A DNA stretch of 64,000 nucleotides. Origin: CAVQZC01 sp963718315 (GTDB taxonomy: Bacteria > Actinomycetota > Thermoleophilia > Gaiellales > JAICJC01). The DNA lies in assembly GCA_963718315.1 (NCBI GenBank), contig CAVQZC010000012.1, forward strand, positions 434,001 through 498,000. Reading direction: 5' to 3'. A model generated the notes under the pieces. The model worked only from the letters and a program-made list of their open reading frames with translations, ran no database searches and was not told where the DNA came from. Both the position numbers and the translations under genes were made by a program. Each line of letters begins with the position of its first letter. Within the stretch, counting starts at the first letter, position 1. Positions 50,889-59,749 of this stretch are shown here, one piece after another.

Positions 50889-52114
50889 GCCGCAAGCTGT
50901 CGCGCAAGCAGCTGCTGATCGCCGGCGGTGCCGCCGGAGCCGCAGCAGCCGTCGGTGGCGGCATCGTGCACGAGTCACGGTCAGGGGCCACCCCCGCTCA
51001 GGCGGACGCGCCGGCACAATCGCCCACCGTCCCCTTCCACGGCGTCTACCAGGCGGGGATCCTGACGCCCTCGCAGTCCGACCTGCGGTTTGCCTCGTTC
51101 GACTTCATCGGGTCCGGCAAGCAAGACCTGCACGACCTGCTGCGGGCGTGGACGACGGCTGCGGCAACGCTGACGGCCGGGAAGTCACTCGGTACGCCGA
51201 ACGAGGATCCCGCCAAGCCTCCGACCGACACCGGTGAGGCCACCGGCCTGGCGCCGGCGGGGCTGACGCTGACATTCGGGCTGGGCCCGACCCTGTTCGA
51301 CAAGGTCGGCCTGCAGTCCAGGCGGCCGCCGCAGCTTGCCGACATCCCGCACTTCCCGTTCGACGAGCTCGACCCATCGATCTCCGGCGGCGACCTCTGC
51401 GTCCAGGCCTGCGCCGACGACCCGCAGGTGGCGTTCCACGCAATCCGCGCGCTGACCCGGATCGGCTTCGGGGTGACGGCCCTGCGCTGGATCCAGTCCG
51501 GGTTCACGAGCGCTCCCGTTGGCAACGGTACGAAGCGCAACCTGATGGGGTTCAAGGACGGCACGGCCAACCCGTCCACCAGCGACGCCGCGATGATGAA
51601 GAGCAACGTCTGGGCGAGCGCCGGCGACGGCCAGGACTGGATGGCGAACGGCAGCTACCTGGTCAGCCGCAAAGTCGAGATCCGCATCGAGGTCTGGGAC
51701 ACCAGCGCCGAGTCGGAGCAGGAGGGCGTGTTCGGCCGCCACAAGCGGAGCGGCGCGCCGTTCGGCGGCACGAGCGAGTTCGACACCGTGCACATCGAGG
51801 ACATCCCGGCCAGGGCCCACATCCGGCGCGCCAACCCGCGTCAGGGCGAGGTCACCGAGCGGCAGCGGATACTGCGCCGCGGCTACAACTTCGACGAGGG
51901 GCTGGACGCCGGGTTCACCGAGTCGGTTGCCGGCCTCTTCTTCCTCGCCTACCAGCGCGACCCGCGGGCGCAGTTCGTGCCGATCCAGTCGCGGCTGGCG
52001 ACCGAGGACCGGCTGAACGAGTACATCCAGCACGTCTCCAGCGCCGTCTGGGCGATCCTGCCCGGCGTCGAACGGCCGGACGACTACCTCGGTCAGACGC
52101 TGTTCGAGGCCTGA
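50885..52114 (+). CDS. efeB: EfeB-type Dyp peroxidase with Tat-like signal
   Basis: A 409-aa haem peroxidase. The N-terminus MSRKLSRKQLLIAGGAAGAA is a Tat-like signal with RK in place of RR. The Dyp motif GXXDG is in NLMGFKDGTANPSTSD; the distal region continues SYLVSRKVEIRIEVWD and FGRHKRSGAPFGG. EfeB oxidises ferrous iron or removes iron from haem for import by EfeU. GTG start overlaps the efeO stop. Its 3' end overlaps the convergent efeU by 22 nt. Confidence 0.9.
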   Translation: MSRKLSRKQLLIAGGAAGAAAAVGGGIVHESRSGATPAQADAPAQSPTVPFHGVYQAGILTPSQSDLRFASFDFIGSGKQDLHDLLRAWTTAAATLTAGKSLGTPNEDPAKPPTDTGEATGLAPAGLTLTFGLGPTLFDKVGLQSRRPPQLADIPHFPFDELDPSISGGDLCVQACADDPQVAFHAIRALTRIGFGVTALRWIQSGFTSAPVGNGTKRNLMGFKDGTANPSTSDAAMMKSNVWASAGDGQDWMANGSYLVSRKVEIRIEVWDTSAESEQEGVFGRHKRSGAPFGGTSEFDTVHIEDIPARAHIRRANPRQGEVTERQRILRRGYNFDEGLDAGFTESVAGLFFLAYQRDPRAQFVPIQSRLATEDRLNEYIQHVSSAVWAILPGVERPDDYLGQTLFEA

Positions 52115-53121
52115 GCCGTCTGGAGCTGCGGCGCGGCGCTCGGCCGCTGCGCCGGGACCTGGCCCTGCTTCGCCGGCCGGCGGTACTTGAGGTGCTCGGC
52201 CATGAAGTACGAGCCGAGCACAAAGGCCGCGGCGAACGCCTGGGCGACGAGGCCCTGGAGCGTGGGGAACGTGGCGAACCACATGCCGACCCAGCTGGGA
52301 ATCGGGATGTTGACCGGCGTGGTGGCAAGCCAGCCTGCCAGCTGGAACTCCTGCACCGTCTCGCCGACCATGCCGACGAAGACGATGCCCAGCATGACGC
52401 CGGTCAGCACCAGCATCCGCTTGTAGGGCAGCTTGTGGTGGGCGAGGAAGGTGATGAACCCGACGATCGCGATCAGTGCGCTGGCGATGGCGACGCCCTC
52501 GAGCACGTCGGCGTTGCCGTACCGCAGGCGCAGGCTCTGCAGGAACAGCACGACCTCGAAGCCCTCGCGGTAGACGGACGCAAACCCCAGGCACGCCAGT
52601 CCCAGCAGCAGCTTGCGGCGGGCTCCGTCGCCTGACAGCGACATCAGTGAGCGGCGCGCGCTGTTCTGACGCGAGATCCAGCCCGTCCAGTAGATCCGGT
52701 GGAAGAACCAGTTCATGACCACCATCAGCACGATCAGGGCCAGCAGCCCGGTGATCGCCTGCAGCTCGAGGCCGCCGATGCCCAGCTGGCCGATCACGGC
52801 GATGGCGATGAACCAGGTGGCGATCGTCGCCAGGATGCCGATGGCGGCTCCCGCGCCGACCGGCCGCCGCAGCGGCTGGTTCGTGCCCATGAAGCTTGCG
52901 GTCACCGCAGCCAGCACCAGGATCGACTCCAGCCCCTCGCGGAACACCAGCAGGCCGCTGTCGAAGACGACCGCCCCGTGGCTCATGCTCGTGGTCGGGT
53001 CGCTGGGATCGGACACGCCGCCGGAGACGCCCTGGATGATCAGCACGACCGCCAGCAAGGCGCCCAGGATCAGCAGAACCTGCGTCGAGGTGAGGCGGGC
53101 GATCCTGCGGGTGCTGCGCAT
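52093..53121 (-). CDS. efeU: FTR1-family iron permease EfeU
   Basis: A 342-aa membrane protein with seven predicted helices. The two REGxE iron-binding motifs are present (GLLVFREGLESILVLAAV; FASVYREGFEVVLFLQSL). The N-terminal segment before helix 1 carries VSGGVSDPSDPTTSMSH. It transports iron across the membrane with EfeO/EfeB. It is transcribed toward efeB rather than with it, which is unusual as efeUOB is normally one operon. ATG 53121 lies 41 nt downstream of an iron-box palindrome. C-terminal tail (RPAKQGQVPAQRPSAAPQLQ) is cytoplasmic or disordered. Confidence 0.9.
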   Translation of the reverse strand: MRSTRRIARLTSTQVLLILGALLAVVLIIQGVSGGVSDPSDPTTSMSHGAVVFDSGLLVFREGLESILVLAAVTASFMGTNQPLRRPVGAGAAIGILATIATWFIAIAVIGQLGIGGLELQAITGLLALIVLMVVMNWFFHRIYWTGWISRQNSARRSLMSLSGDGARRKLLLGLACLGFASVYREGFEVVLFLQSLRLRYGNADVLEGVAIASALIAIVGFITFLAHHKLPYKRMLVLTGVMLGIVFVGMVGETVQEFQLAGWLATTPVNIPIPSWVGMWFATFPTLQGLVAQAFAAAFVLGSYFMAEHLKYRRPAKQGQVPAQRPSAAPQLQTAQASNSV

Positions 53122-53162
53122 ATGCTGGTGGCTCCTCGTGATGCTCGTACGGTGTGCCGCCA

Positions 53163-53180
53163 ACTTAGGGAACCCTAAGT
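53163..53180. promoter_or_regulatory. Iron-box-like palindrome upstream of efeU
   Basis: ACTTAGGG-AA-CCCTAAGT, eight-base arms, 41 nt before the efeU ATG on the minus strand. Same core as at 48620-48635. The divergent GNAT gene could also be affected. Confidence 0.6.
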
Positions 53181-53288
53181 GCGACCAGCGGACGATACCC
53201 CAGGGAAGCCGCCACGTTCAACCCAGAACCGCCCGAATCTCGCATCCGGGTAGCGCAGATCACCGACCGGCCGGCGGTCGAGGCAGTC

Positions 53289-53696
53289 GTGAGCGACGCC
53301 TACGGGCTGTACGTCGAGCGGATCGGACGGCAGCCGGCGCCGATGACCGCCGACTACGGCGAGCTGATCGCCGCCGGGCGGGCTCACGTGCTGGAGACCG
53401 ATGGTGAGATCGCAGGCCTGGTCGTCCTGGTAGCTGCCGCCGACCACCTGCTGGTCGAGAACGTCGCCGTCGCGCCGGCCTTCCAGGGCCGCGGCCTGGG
53501 CCGGCAGCTGATGGCCTTCGCCGAAGGTCAGGCCACGGCCGCCGGGTTCGCCGAGGTCCGCCTCTACACCAACGAGGCGATGACCGAGAACCTGCGCTTC
53601 TACCCGTCGCTCGGGTACGACGAGGCAGAGCGCGTGGTCGAGGACGGCTTTGCCAGGGTGTACTTCCGGAAGCGCGTCATGTGCGCTCCGCCCTGA
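53289..53696 (+). CDS. GNAT-family N-acetyltransferase (start unresolved)
   Basis: At least 135 aa with the acetyl-CoA loop VAVAPAFQGRGLGRQLMAFA and the C-terminal strand-helix EVRLYTNEAMTENLRFYPSL GY. The fold should begin about 16 residues earlier (RIRVAQITDRPAVEAVVSDA, in frame from 53241), but no ATG, GTG or TTG occurs there, so GTG 53289 is only the first formal start. Either an unusual start codon or a small indel upstream. The frame is closed by TAG at 53166. Substrate unknown. Converges with the molybdopterin oxidoreductase gene (20-nt overlap). Confidence 0.72.
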   Translation: MSDAYGLYVERIGRQPAPMTADYGELIAAGRAHVLETDGEIAGLVVLVAAADHLLVENVAVAPAFQGRGLGRQLMAFAEGQATAAGFAEVRLYTNEAMTENLRFYPSLGYDEAERVVEDGFARVYFRKRVMCAPP

Positions 53697-55683
53697 CCTC
53701 GATCCCGTGAACGGCGGAGCTGGCGCCCATGTCGCTCTTCGTGCCCGGGTTGAGCACGTTGACGTTGGCCCGCTGGCCTTCGCGCTTGGGCCAGCGCCCC
53801 TTGGGGGAGTAGGCGACGCCGCGCGGCAGGGCGTCGGACAGCTCGACAACCAGCTCCAGCGACCCGGTCACGTTCGAGAGGCGGACACCGTCGCCCGCAG
53901 CCAGCCCCAGGGCAGCCGCGTCGTCGGGGTGCAGGGCGACTGTCGCGTCGCCGATCCGCCGCCGCACCTTGCGATCGTTGCCGAAGCTGTCGTTCATCAG
54001 CCACGGCGAGGCGGGGCTGAGAAGCCGGAGGTACCCGGGCGCCGGTGGCCCGTCGGCCAGCGGCAGCGGCACCCGTGAGTGGCCGTCGGCCTCGGCGGCG
54101 GCCGAGGCCAGCTCGACCCGTCCGCTCGGGGTCGGGAACGCGAGGTCGGCGAACTGGATCACCGGCTCCGCGGTCAGGGGCACGGTGCCGACGGCTGCCA
54201 GCTCGGCGAAGCTCGAGACAACGCCCGACTCCGCCAGCAAGCCCGCGATGACCTCCTCGTCGCTCTCCTGCAGCTCCGGCTCCTGGAATCCCATCGCTGC
54301 CGCCAGCCGACGGAAGATCTCCTGGTTGGGCAACGACTCGCCGAGCGGCTCCTGCGCCTTTGCCTGGGCAGACAGCGAGAGGTCGAAGTAGGAGCACATG
54401 AGGTCGTCGAACTCGAGGAAGCTGGCGGCCGGCAGCACGAAATCCGCCATGTCGGCGGTGTCGGTCGCAAACAGGTCGACCACCACGGTGAACAGATCCT
54501 CCCGCTCCAGCGCGGCTCGCAGGCGTGCCTGCTCGGGGTTCGACGCCGCGATGTTGATGTTCCAGGTGACGAGCGCCTGGGTCCGCTCCGGATCCTCGAG
54601 CCAGGAGGCCAGGTCCATGTGGCTGACCGGCTCGGGCGCCGTGCCCAGGTGTGCTCCGACCAACCGGTCGCCGTCCACGTCCAGGTGATCGTTCAGGTAG
54701 AGCACGCCCGCGCCGGCGCGGCCCAGGTTGCCGGTGGCTGCCGGCAGCAGCCCGATCGCGCGCACCACGTTGCCCCCGGTCGGCTGGCGCTGGAGCCCCT
54801 GGCCGATCCAGAGCAGCGACGGACCGGCCCCATAGACGCGTGCGGCCCGCTCGACCAGCTCGGCGGGCACACCGGTCACGGCCTCGGTTCGCTGCGGATC
54901 GCAGTCGGCCAGGAGCGGCTCGACCTCCTCCCAGCCGGTCGCGTGCTCGTCCAGGAACGGGCGGTCGAGCAGCCCGTCGCGGGCGATCACGTGCAGCAGC
55001 CCGAAGGCCAGCGCGGCATCGGTGCCCGGGAACGGCTGCAGGTGGAGGTCGGCCGCCGCGGCGGTCGGCGTCCGCACCGGATCGACGACGATCACCTCGG
55101 CCGTTGCCGTCCCCAGCCAGTGCTCGTCGACGTGGGGCCCCGACGCCGATGGGTTTGCTCCCCAGACAACGATGCAGGACGAGTCACGCGACGTGCGCGG
55201 ATCGAAGCCGGTGAGAGACGTGCCGTACGTGTAGTCGAGGGCAACGTGCCCGGCCTTGTTGCACACGGAGTCGGGATCGACCTCGCGCGCTCCCAGGCGC
55301 GTGAAGAAGCGCATCGGGAACGAGCCGGCGATCAGCGAGCAGGTGCCGGTGTAGTGGGCGTTCAGGATGGTGCCGGCGCCGGGGCCGGCGGCAACAGCCG
55401 AGAGCCGGGCCGCGATCTCGCCCAGCGCCTCGTCCCACGTCACGGCGGCGAACGAGCCGCTGCCCTTCGGCCCGCTGCGGCGAAGCGGCTGCGTCAGGCG
55501 CTCCTTCGGATCGAGGAACACGCCGTTGTAGCCAATCGAGCACTTCCGGCACAGCTTGCCGCGGCTGACGGGATGGTTCGGGTCGCCGCGAACGTGGCGG
55601 ATCTTGCCGTCCCGCACGGAGACCAGGATCCCGCAGGCGTCGTAGCAATCCCGGGGGCAGGTGGTGAGCACCGTCTGGTCCAT
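53677..55683 (-). CDS. Molybdopterin oxidoreductase (formate dehydrogenase / DMSO reductase family)
   Basis: A 668-aa single-subunit enzyme without signal peptide. A [4Fe-4S] site is formed by C9, C13, C17 and C45 or C48 (TTCPRDCYDACGILV; GKLCRKCS). Cys141 (DSVCNKAGHVALDYTYG) is at the position of the Mo-binding Cys/Sec of formate dehydrogenases; it is TGC here, not TGA. The C-terminal MGD-binding domain (VALHPDDAAALGLAAGDGVR) is complete. Substrate unknown; formate is attractive given the C1 genes, but sulfur or other oxyanion substrates are equally possible. An upstream palindrome may control it. Confidence 0.82.
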   Translation of the reverse strand: MDQTVLTTCPRDCYDACGILVSVRDGKIRHVRGDPNHPVSRGKLCRKCSIGYNGVFLDPKERLTQPLRRSGPKGSGSFAAVTWDEALGEIAARLSAVAAGPGAGTILNAHYTGTCSLIAGSFPMRFFTRLGAREVDPDSVCNKAGHVALDYTYGTSLTGFDPRTSRDSSCIVVWGANPSASGPHVDEHWLGTATAEVIVVDPVRTPTAAAADLHLQPFPGTDAALAFGLLHVIARDGLLDRPFLDEHATGWEEVEPLLADCDPQRTEAVTGVPAELVERAARVYGAGPSLLWIGQGLQRQPTGGNVVRAIGLLPAATGNLGRAGAGVLYLNDHLDVDGDRLVGAHLGTAPEPVSHMDLASWLEDPERTQALVTWNINIAASNPEQARLRAALEREDLFTVVVDLFATDTADMADFVLPAASFLEFDDLMCSYFDLSLSAQAKAQEPLGESLPNQEIFRRLAAAMGFQEPELQESDEEVIAGLLAESGVVSSFAELAAVGTVPLTAEPVIQFADLAFPTPSGRVELASAAAEADGHSRVPLPLADGPPAPGYLRLLSPASPWLMNDSFGNDRKVRRRIGDATVALHPDDAAALGLAAGDGVRLSNVTGSLELVVELSDALPRGVAYSPKGRWPKREGQRANVNVLNPGTKSDMGASSAVHGIEVRAERT

Positions 55684-55697
55684 GTCCCTACTTCACC

Positions 55698-55718
55698 TGA
55701 CAGCGTAGGCCGCTGTCA
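55698..55718. promoter_or_regulatory. Palindrome just upstream of the molybdopterin oxidoreductase start
   Basis: TGACAGCG-TAGGC-CGCTGTCA, eight-base perfect arms, ending 14 nt before the ATG (minus strand). It would cover the ribosome-binding region or, on DNA, act as an operator. No match to a regulator is recognised. Confidence 0.45.
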
Positions 55719-55732
55719 ATGCAAAGGGGTAA

Positions 55733-55770
55733 CACCGCCCGGTAGGGAGGGGAAGTCCTACCGGGCGGTG
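55733..55770 (-). terminator. Long perfect hairpin between DUF72 and molybdopterin genes
   Basis: Arms CACCGCCCGGTAGG and CCTACCGGGCGGTG, 14 pairs with a 10-base loop. Lies after the DUF72 stop and before the oxidoreductase start on the minus strand, so it probably ends or attenuates the MBL-rhodanese-DUF72 transcript. No T-run follows. Confidence 0.5.
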
Positions 55771-55886
55771 AGGGAGGGGCCGGGAGGGCGGGCGCTTCGC
55801 GGGGAGCGGGGCCCGAGCCTCCCGTGTCGTCTGCGTCGCCGTTAGAGTCGCAGAAGGTCGTTGGGGAAGCATTGGAGTAGGGAAAG

Positions 55887-56798
55887 CTAGAGCGTTGCTG
55901 ACAGCTGCTCCTGGAGCATCGCCGCATTCACGGGGGCCTGCGCGATCTCGAAGCCTGTCGACGCCTCAACCGAGCGGCCGTTGTTATTGAACATCGCGAA
56001 CACCCGGCCGGTCGCGGTATCGAGCTCGTGCAGCGGCTCCACCCACTCGCGCAGCTCGTCCTCGGTGTACAGGTAGTCGAACCGCTCGGCCGCGCTCCTA
56101 CCCCGCACGTTCCAGGTGGCAGCGTTGCGGCCGTGCAACCGCAGGTAGGCGGTTGGTCCGGTGACAGCGACCACCGTGGGCAGCACGTTCTTGGCGCCGG
56201 TCCGCGGCGCGTCCACGATCACGTAGCTGGCTCCCAGGTCGCGGAGAAAGCCGAGCACGCGCTCGCGGGCATCGGGCTCCAGCCAGCTGCGGTGCCGAAA
56301 CTCGACCAGCATCTCGTCTCCACCCAGCTGCTGCTGAGCCCACTCGATGTAGCGAAGCGCCGGCTCGCCGTAGGTGATGTAGGGCGGGAACTGCATCAGC
56401 ACCCCACCCAGCTTGCCCAGATCGCGCAGCGGCTGCAGCGCCCGGTGGAACTCGGTGAAGACGCGGGTGCGGAGCTGCTCGGAGGGATGGACGCGGTTCC
56501 GCTCGTCCACCTCGGCCTCGCTGCGCAGCTCCGGCGGGAGCTGCTCCACCTTGACCGGGTGGCGGGTCATCATCGCGAACGCCTTGACGTGGAACAGGAA
56601 GTTGGGCGGTGTCCGGTCGGCCCACGCCGTCGCCATCTGCGCCGTCGGCAGCGCGTAGTAGCTGGCGTTGACCTCGACGGTGTCGAAATGCTCGGCGTAG
56701 TAGCGCAGACGGCCCTCGGCGCCGTTGACGCCTTTCGGGTACCAGAGCGCGCTCAGCGACTCGTCCGCCCACGAGCACGTGCCGACACGAATGCTCAC
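55887..56798 (-). CDS. DUF72 (YecE-like) family protein
   Basis: A 303-aa TIM-barrel-like protein: VSIRVGTCSWADESLSALWY at the N-terminus, FDTVEVNASYYALPTAQMAT (family signature) and EFRHRSWLEPDARERVLGFL. Function unknown; YecE-like proteins are found in nearly all bacteria. GTG start overlaps the rhodanese stop (GTGA), so it is translated with that gene and the MBL-rhodanese gene; the three may share a sulfur-related role by context only. Confidence 0.85.
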   Translation of the reverse strand: MSIRVGTCSWADESLSALWYPKGVNGAEGRLRYYAEHFDTVEVNASYYALPTAQMATAWADRTPPNFLFHVKAFAMMTRHPVKVEQLPPELRSEAEVDERNRVHPSEQLRTRVFTEFHRALQPLRDLGKLGGVLMQFPPYITYGEPALRYIEWAQQQLGGDEMLVEFRHRSWLEPDARERVLGFLRDLGASYVIVDAPRTGAKNVLPTVVAVTGPTAYLRLHGRNAATWNVRGRSAAERFDYLYTEDELREWVEPLHELDTATGRVFAMFNNNGRSVEASTGFEIAQAPVNAAMLQEQLSATL

Positions 56799-57121
56799 GC
56801 CACGTGACCCGGCGGCTCCAGCGGCAGCCCCGCCGCATTCCAGGCCAGCAGACCGCCGGCCAGGTTGGCCGTATCCCAGCCGGCGTTGGCCATCGCGTCG
56901 GCCGCCATCTGACTGCGCGCCCCGGATCGGCATACGACCACGATCGGCCGGTCACCCGGCAGCTCGCCCAGGCGCGGGCCGAGCTCGGTCAGCGGGATGT
57001 GAACCGACTCGGCGATGTGGCCGGCCTCCCACTCCCAGTCCTCACGGACGTCCACCACCACCGGGGCGTCCCTTCCGGTGCGGCCGGCCAGCTCGGCAGC
57101 GCTGAGCTCAGGGGCGCTCAT
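56795..57121 (-). CDS. Rhodanese-domain protein
   Basis: A 108-aa single rhodanese module with active-site Cys in IVVVCRSGARSQMAADAM and the N-terminal VVVDVREDWEWEAGHIAESV. It transfers sulfane sulfur to a thiophilic acceptor. ATG overlaps the end of the upstream MBL-rhodanese gene by four nt and its TGA overlaps the DUF72 GTG, so all three are one coupled operon. Confidence 0.88.
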   Translation of the reverse strand: MSAPELSAAELAGRTGRDAPVVVDVREDWEWEAGHIAESVHIPLTELGPRLGELPGDRPIVVVCRSGARSQMAADAMANAGWDTANLAGGLLAWNAAGLPLEPPGHVA

Positions 57122-58506
57122 GCCGTCGCCGACCGCTCGCGGCCCTCGGTTGGCAGGCCCAGCGCCGCCCAGGTTCCGACGCCGCCCGGGCTCACATGGA
57201 TGACCTCTGCGAACCCGGCCCGGCGGACGAGGCCTACGGCCAGCGCGCTGCGCGTGCCGGTCGAGCAGATCACGGCGACCGGCGCCGCAGGGTCGAGCGG
57301 CGGCGGCGTCCGTGCCAGGTCGTGGTAGGGGACGTGGGCGCTGCCCGGGATCCGCTGCTCTTCCCACTCGTCGTGCTCGCGGACGTCGAGCACCTGCAGG
57401 TGGGGTTGGGAGCGCCGCAGCTCGCCCAGCTCGGCGACGGTTGCGATCGCCACCCGGTCGGTGCCCATGCCTGCGGCGCGCCAGGCCTCGAAGCCACCGG
57501 CCAGCGACTCGGCCGCCTCGTCCAGCCCGACCGCGGCGAGCAGCAGAGCCATGTGTCCCGTCATGGCGTCGTCGTAGCCGACCAGCAGCAGTGGCCGGCC
57601 CTCCCTGATCCAGGCGGCCTTCGTGCCGAAGCCTGCGCTCTCGAGCGTGACGCCGACCGACCCGGGAACGTGCGCTGCGTCGTAGTCGGCAGGAGCACGG
57701 CCGTCGATCACCAGACCGCCGGCAGCGATCCGCTCTGCGAACGGCCCCGCCGCGAGCACGGCGGGTGGCCGGAACGCCGAGCCGTTTCCTGTGCGGTTGC
57801 GCTCGGCGATGGCCGCGAAGTTGGGAGGCTGCGGCGGCAGGTCGCCGATCAGCAGCTCGCTGAAGTCCTCGGCGTCGTCGATCGCGAGCAGCGGGTTGGT
57901 GGCCCGCTCGTAGCCAATTGTCGAGCTCGTGGTCTCGCCCATCCGCCGGCTGCCACACAGGGATCCGCCGGTGTGGCCGGGGTAGACGGCAACGCCGTCC
58001 CCGAGCTCGGCCAGACGGGTCAGGCTGGCGTGCAGATCGAGCGCCCCCTCCCGGGGCTCGACCGCCAGGTCAGGGCGAGCGGCGTCGTGGACGAACAGGC
58101 TGTCGCCGGTGAGCACGGCGAACGGGAGCGGCGACTGCGCGCTGTCGATGACGACGATCGCAGAGTGCTCGGGCCGGTGGCCGGGCGTGTGGAGCACCCG
58201 CAGGACGACCCCGCCGACGCGGATCTCGTCGCCGTCCTGGAACCCCTCGTGCGGATACGTCGCACGGGCCAGGCGGTGGACGTGGGAGGTCGCTCCCGTC
58301 GCCTGCACCAACCGCTCACGACCGGACAGATGGTCGGCGTGGTTGTGCGTCTCGATCACGCGGGTGACCCGCGCGTCACGCTCGAGCGCCAGGTCGAGGT
58401 AGACGCCGACGTCCCACCGGGGGTCGACGACGGCTGCCTCGCCGCCGTCTGCGATCACGTAGGAGGCGCACCCTAGATCGGCGTGCAGCACCTGCCGGAA
58501 GAACAT
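57118..58506 (-). CDS. Metallo-beta-lactamase-fold protein fused to two rhodanese domains
   Basis: A 462-aa protein of the persulfide-dioxygenase-related type. The N-terminal MBL domain has THNHADHLSG (metal site), LHTPGHRPEHSAIVV and YPGHTGG. Two rhodanese-like domains follow: one without a Cys in its loop (LLLVGYDDAMTGHMA, about 260-350) and one with C427-type loop VAVICSTGTRSALAVGLV. The layout matches bacterial MBL-rhodanese fusions that oxidise glutathione or low-thiol persulfides with iron. First gene of the operon; reads divergent from nothing close, with 84 nt to the NlpC gene end. Confidence 0.85.
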   Translation of the reverse strand: MFFRQVLHADLGCASYVIADGGEAAVVDPRWDVGVYLDLALERDARVTRVIETHNHADHLSGRERLVQATGATSHVHRLARATYPHEGFQDGDEIRVGGVVLRVLHTPGHRPEHSAIVVIDSAQSPLPFAVLTGDSLFVHDAARPDLAVEPREGALDLHASLTRLAELGDGVAVYPGHTGGSLCGSRRMGETTSSTIGYERATNPLLAIDDAEDFSELLIGDLPPQPPNFAAIAERNRTGNGSAFRPPAVLAAGPFAERIAAGGLVIDGRAPADYDAAHVPGSVGVTLESAGFGTKAAWIREGRPLLLVGYDDAMTGHMALLLAAVGLDEAAESLAGGFEAWRAAGMGTDRVAIATVAELGELRRSQPHLQVLDVREHDEWEEQRIPGSAHVPYHDLARTPPPLDPAAPVAVICSTGTRSALAVGLVRRAGFAEVIHVSPGGVGTWAALGLPTEGRERSATA

Positions 58507-58590
58507 CGCAGAAGCCTAGATCGTGATTGCAAATCCGCGCGCGACTGGTCGTGTCCGACTGAGCGCGGGTCGCACCTGCAATCAGCCGGG

Positions 58591-59667
58591 TCAGGGAGTG
58601 CCGGGCTCGGTGGCGCCGACGTACGTGTTCTGGAACCAGCCGTCCCCGAACGACTCGATCTCGACGGTGGCGCCGGTGTGCGGCGCGTGCAGCAGGTAGC
58701 CGTTGCCGATGTAGATCGCCACGTGCCCGAGGTGGTGGAAGAACACCAGGTCGCCGATCCGCAGGTCGGTCTTCTTCACCTTCGGGCCGAGCTGGTACTG
58801 GGCGGCGGCGAAGTGCGGGAGGGCGAGGCCGTGCTTCGCCCACAGCCACATGACGAGACCGGAGCAGTCGAACCCGCCCTTGGGAGACGCCCCACCCCAG
58901 ACGTAGGGGACGCCGATCTGCTGGAGGCCCTGGAGCACGACCTGGTCGCGCTCGACCTGCCCGGGGTCGGCGGCGTTCGCCAGCTCGTCCTTGCGCACCC
59001 ACCTCTGCGCTGCCAGCGCCAGCTTCGCCTGGCCGATGCTGTCGGCTGCCTCGGCGATGCGCATCTGCTGGCCGACGATCTTCATCAGCTTCCGCCGCTT
59101 CGCGAGCAGGCGCTGGATCTGCGCACGGCGGGCTGCCAGCAGGTGCTCCTGGTACACCTCGGAGCTGTGCTCCTGCACCAGCAGGTCACGCTGGTTCTGA
59201 ATCGCGTCCCGCGCCGCCCGGACGCCCACCACGGCGCTCGATACGGCCGCATCGAATCGCTGCTGGGCGTCCAGCGCCGTCGTCAGCTCGGTCAGCGAGT
59301 TCGCGCCCAGCACGATGTCCACGGCGTGGGTGACCCCGCCCTTGTACGACGCCACCATCAGCGACGACAGCGCCGACTCCTCGAAGTCGAGCTTCGCCTG
59401 CTCGACCTGGATCCGGTGGCCTGCCTCGACGATCTTGCCCTTGAGGACGTGGACCTGCCACTTCGCCTTGTCGTACTGCTCGGCCAGCGCGGTCGACGAG
59501 GCGTCGAGCCTGATCACTTCCTGGCGGATCCGCTGGTACTGGGCGCGCTTCTGGGCGACGACGGGATCGGCCCGCGCCGGCGATGGACGGGCCGCCGCGG
59601 CGGCCACCGCGGCGATCAGCACGACCCCCGTCGCCAGCATGAGCCGCGCGCTGGCGGATCGATGCAT
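58591..59667 (-). CDS. NlpC/P60-family peptidoglycan hydrolase with coiled-coil N-terminus
   Basis: A 358-aa secreted protein: Sec signal (LATGVVLIAAVAAAAARPSP ARAD), a long coiled-coil region (about 38-235), then the NlpC/P60 domain with catalytic Cys268 (GGFDCSGLVMWLW), His315 (HLGHVAIYIG) and a third polar residue in YLLHAPHTG. It resembles the RipA/RipC-like cell-wall hydrolases of actinobacteria, where the coiled coil restrains the enzyme and often meets FtsEX. Start ATG 59667. Confidence 0.88.
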   Translation of the reverse strand: MHRSASARLMLATGVVLIAAVAAAAARPSPARADPVVAQKRAQYQRIRQEVIRLDASSTALAEQYDKAKWQVHVLKGKIVEAGHRIQVEQAKLDFEESALSSLMVASYKGGVTHAVDIVLGANSLTELTTALDAQQRFDAAVSSAVVGVRAARDAIQNQRDLLVQEHSSEVYQEHLLAARRAQIQRLLAKRRKLMKIVGQQMRIAEAADSIGQAKLALAAQRWVRKDELANAADPGQVERDQVVLQGLQQIGVPYVWGGASPKGGFDCSGLVMWLWAKHGLALPHFAAAQYQLGPKVKKTDLRIGDLVFFHHLGHVAIYIGNGYLLHAPHTGATVEIESFGDGWFQNTYVGATEPGTP

Positions 59668-59749
59668 GCATTCTGGTTCGGCAGATCAGGCCGCGCACTT
59701 GAGTGAGGTACCCCTCAAGCATCGGGCGCTGCGCGCCGAAAGGTACGCC

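Noticed and set aside
53677..55683. Molybdopterin enzyme as a second selenoprotein
   Set aside because: The metal-ligand position is Cys141 (TGC), and no in-frame TGA occurs.
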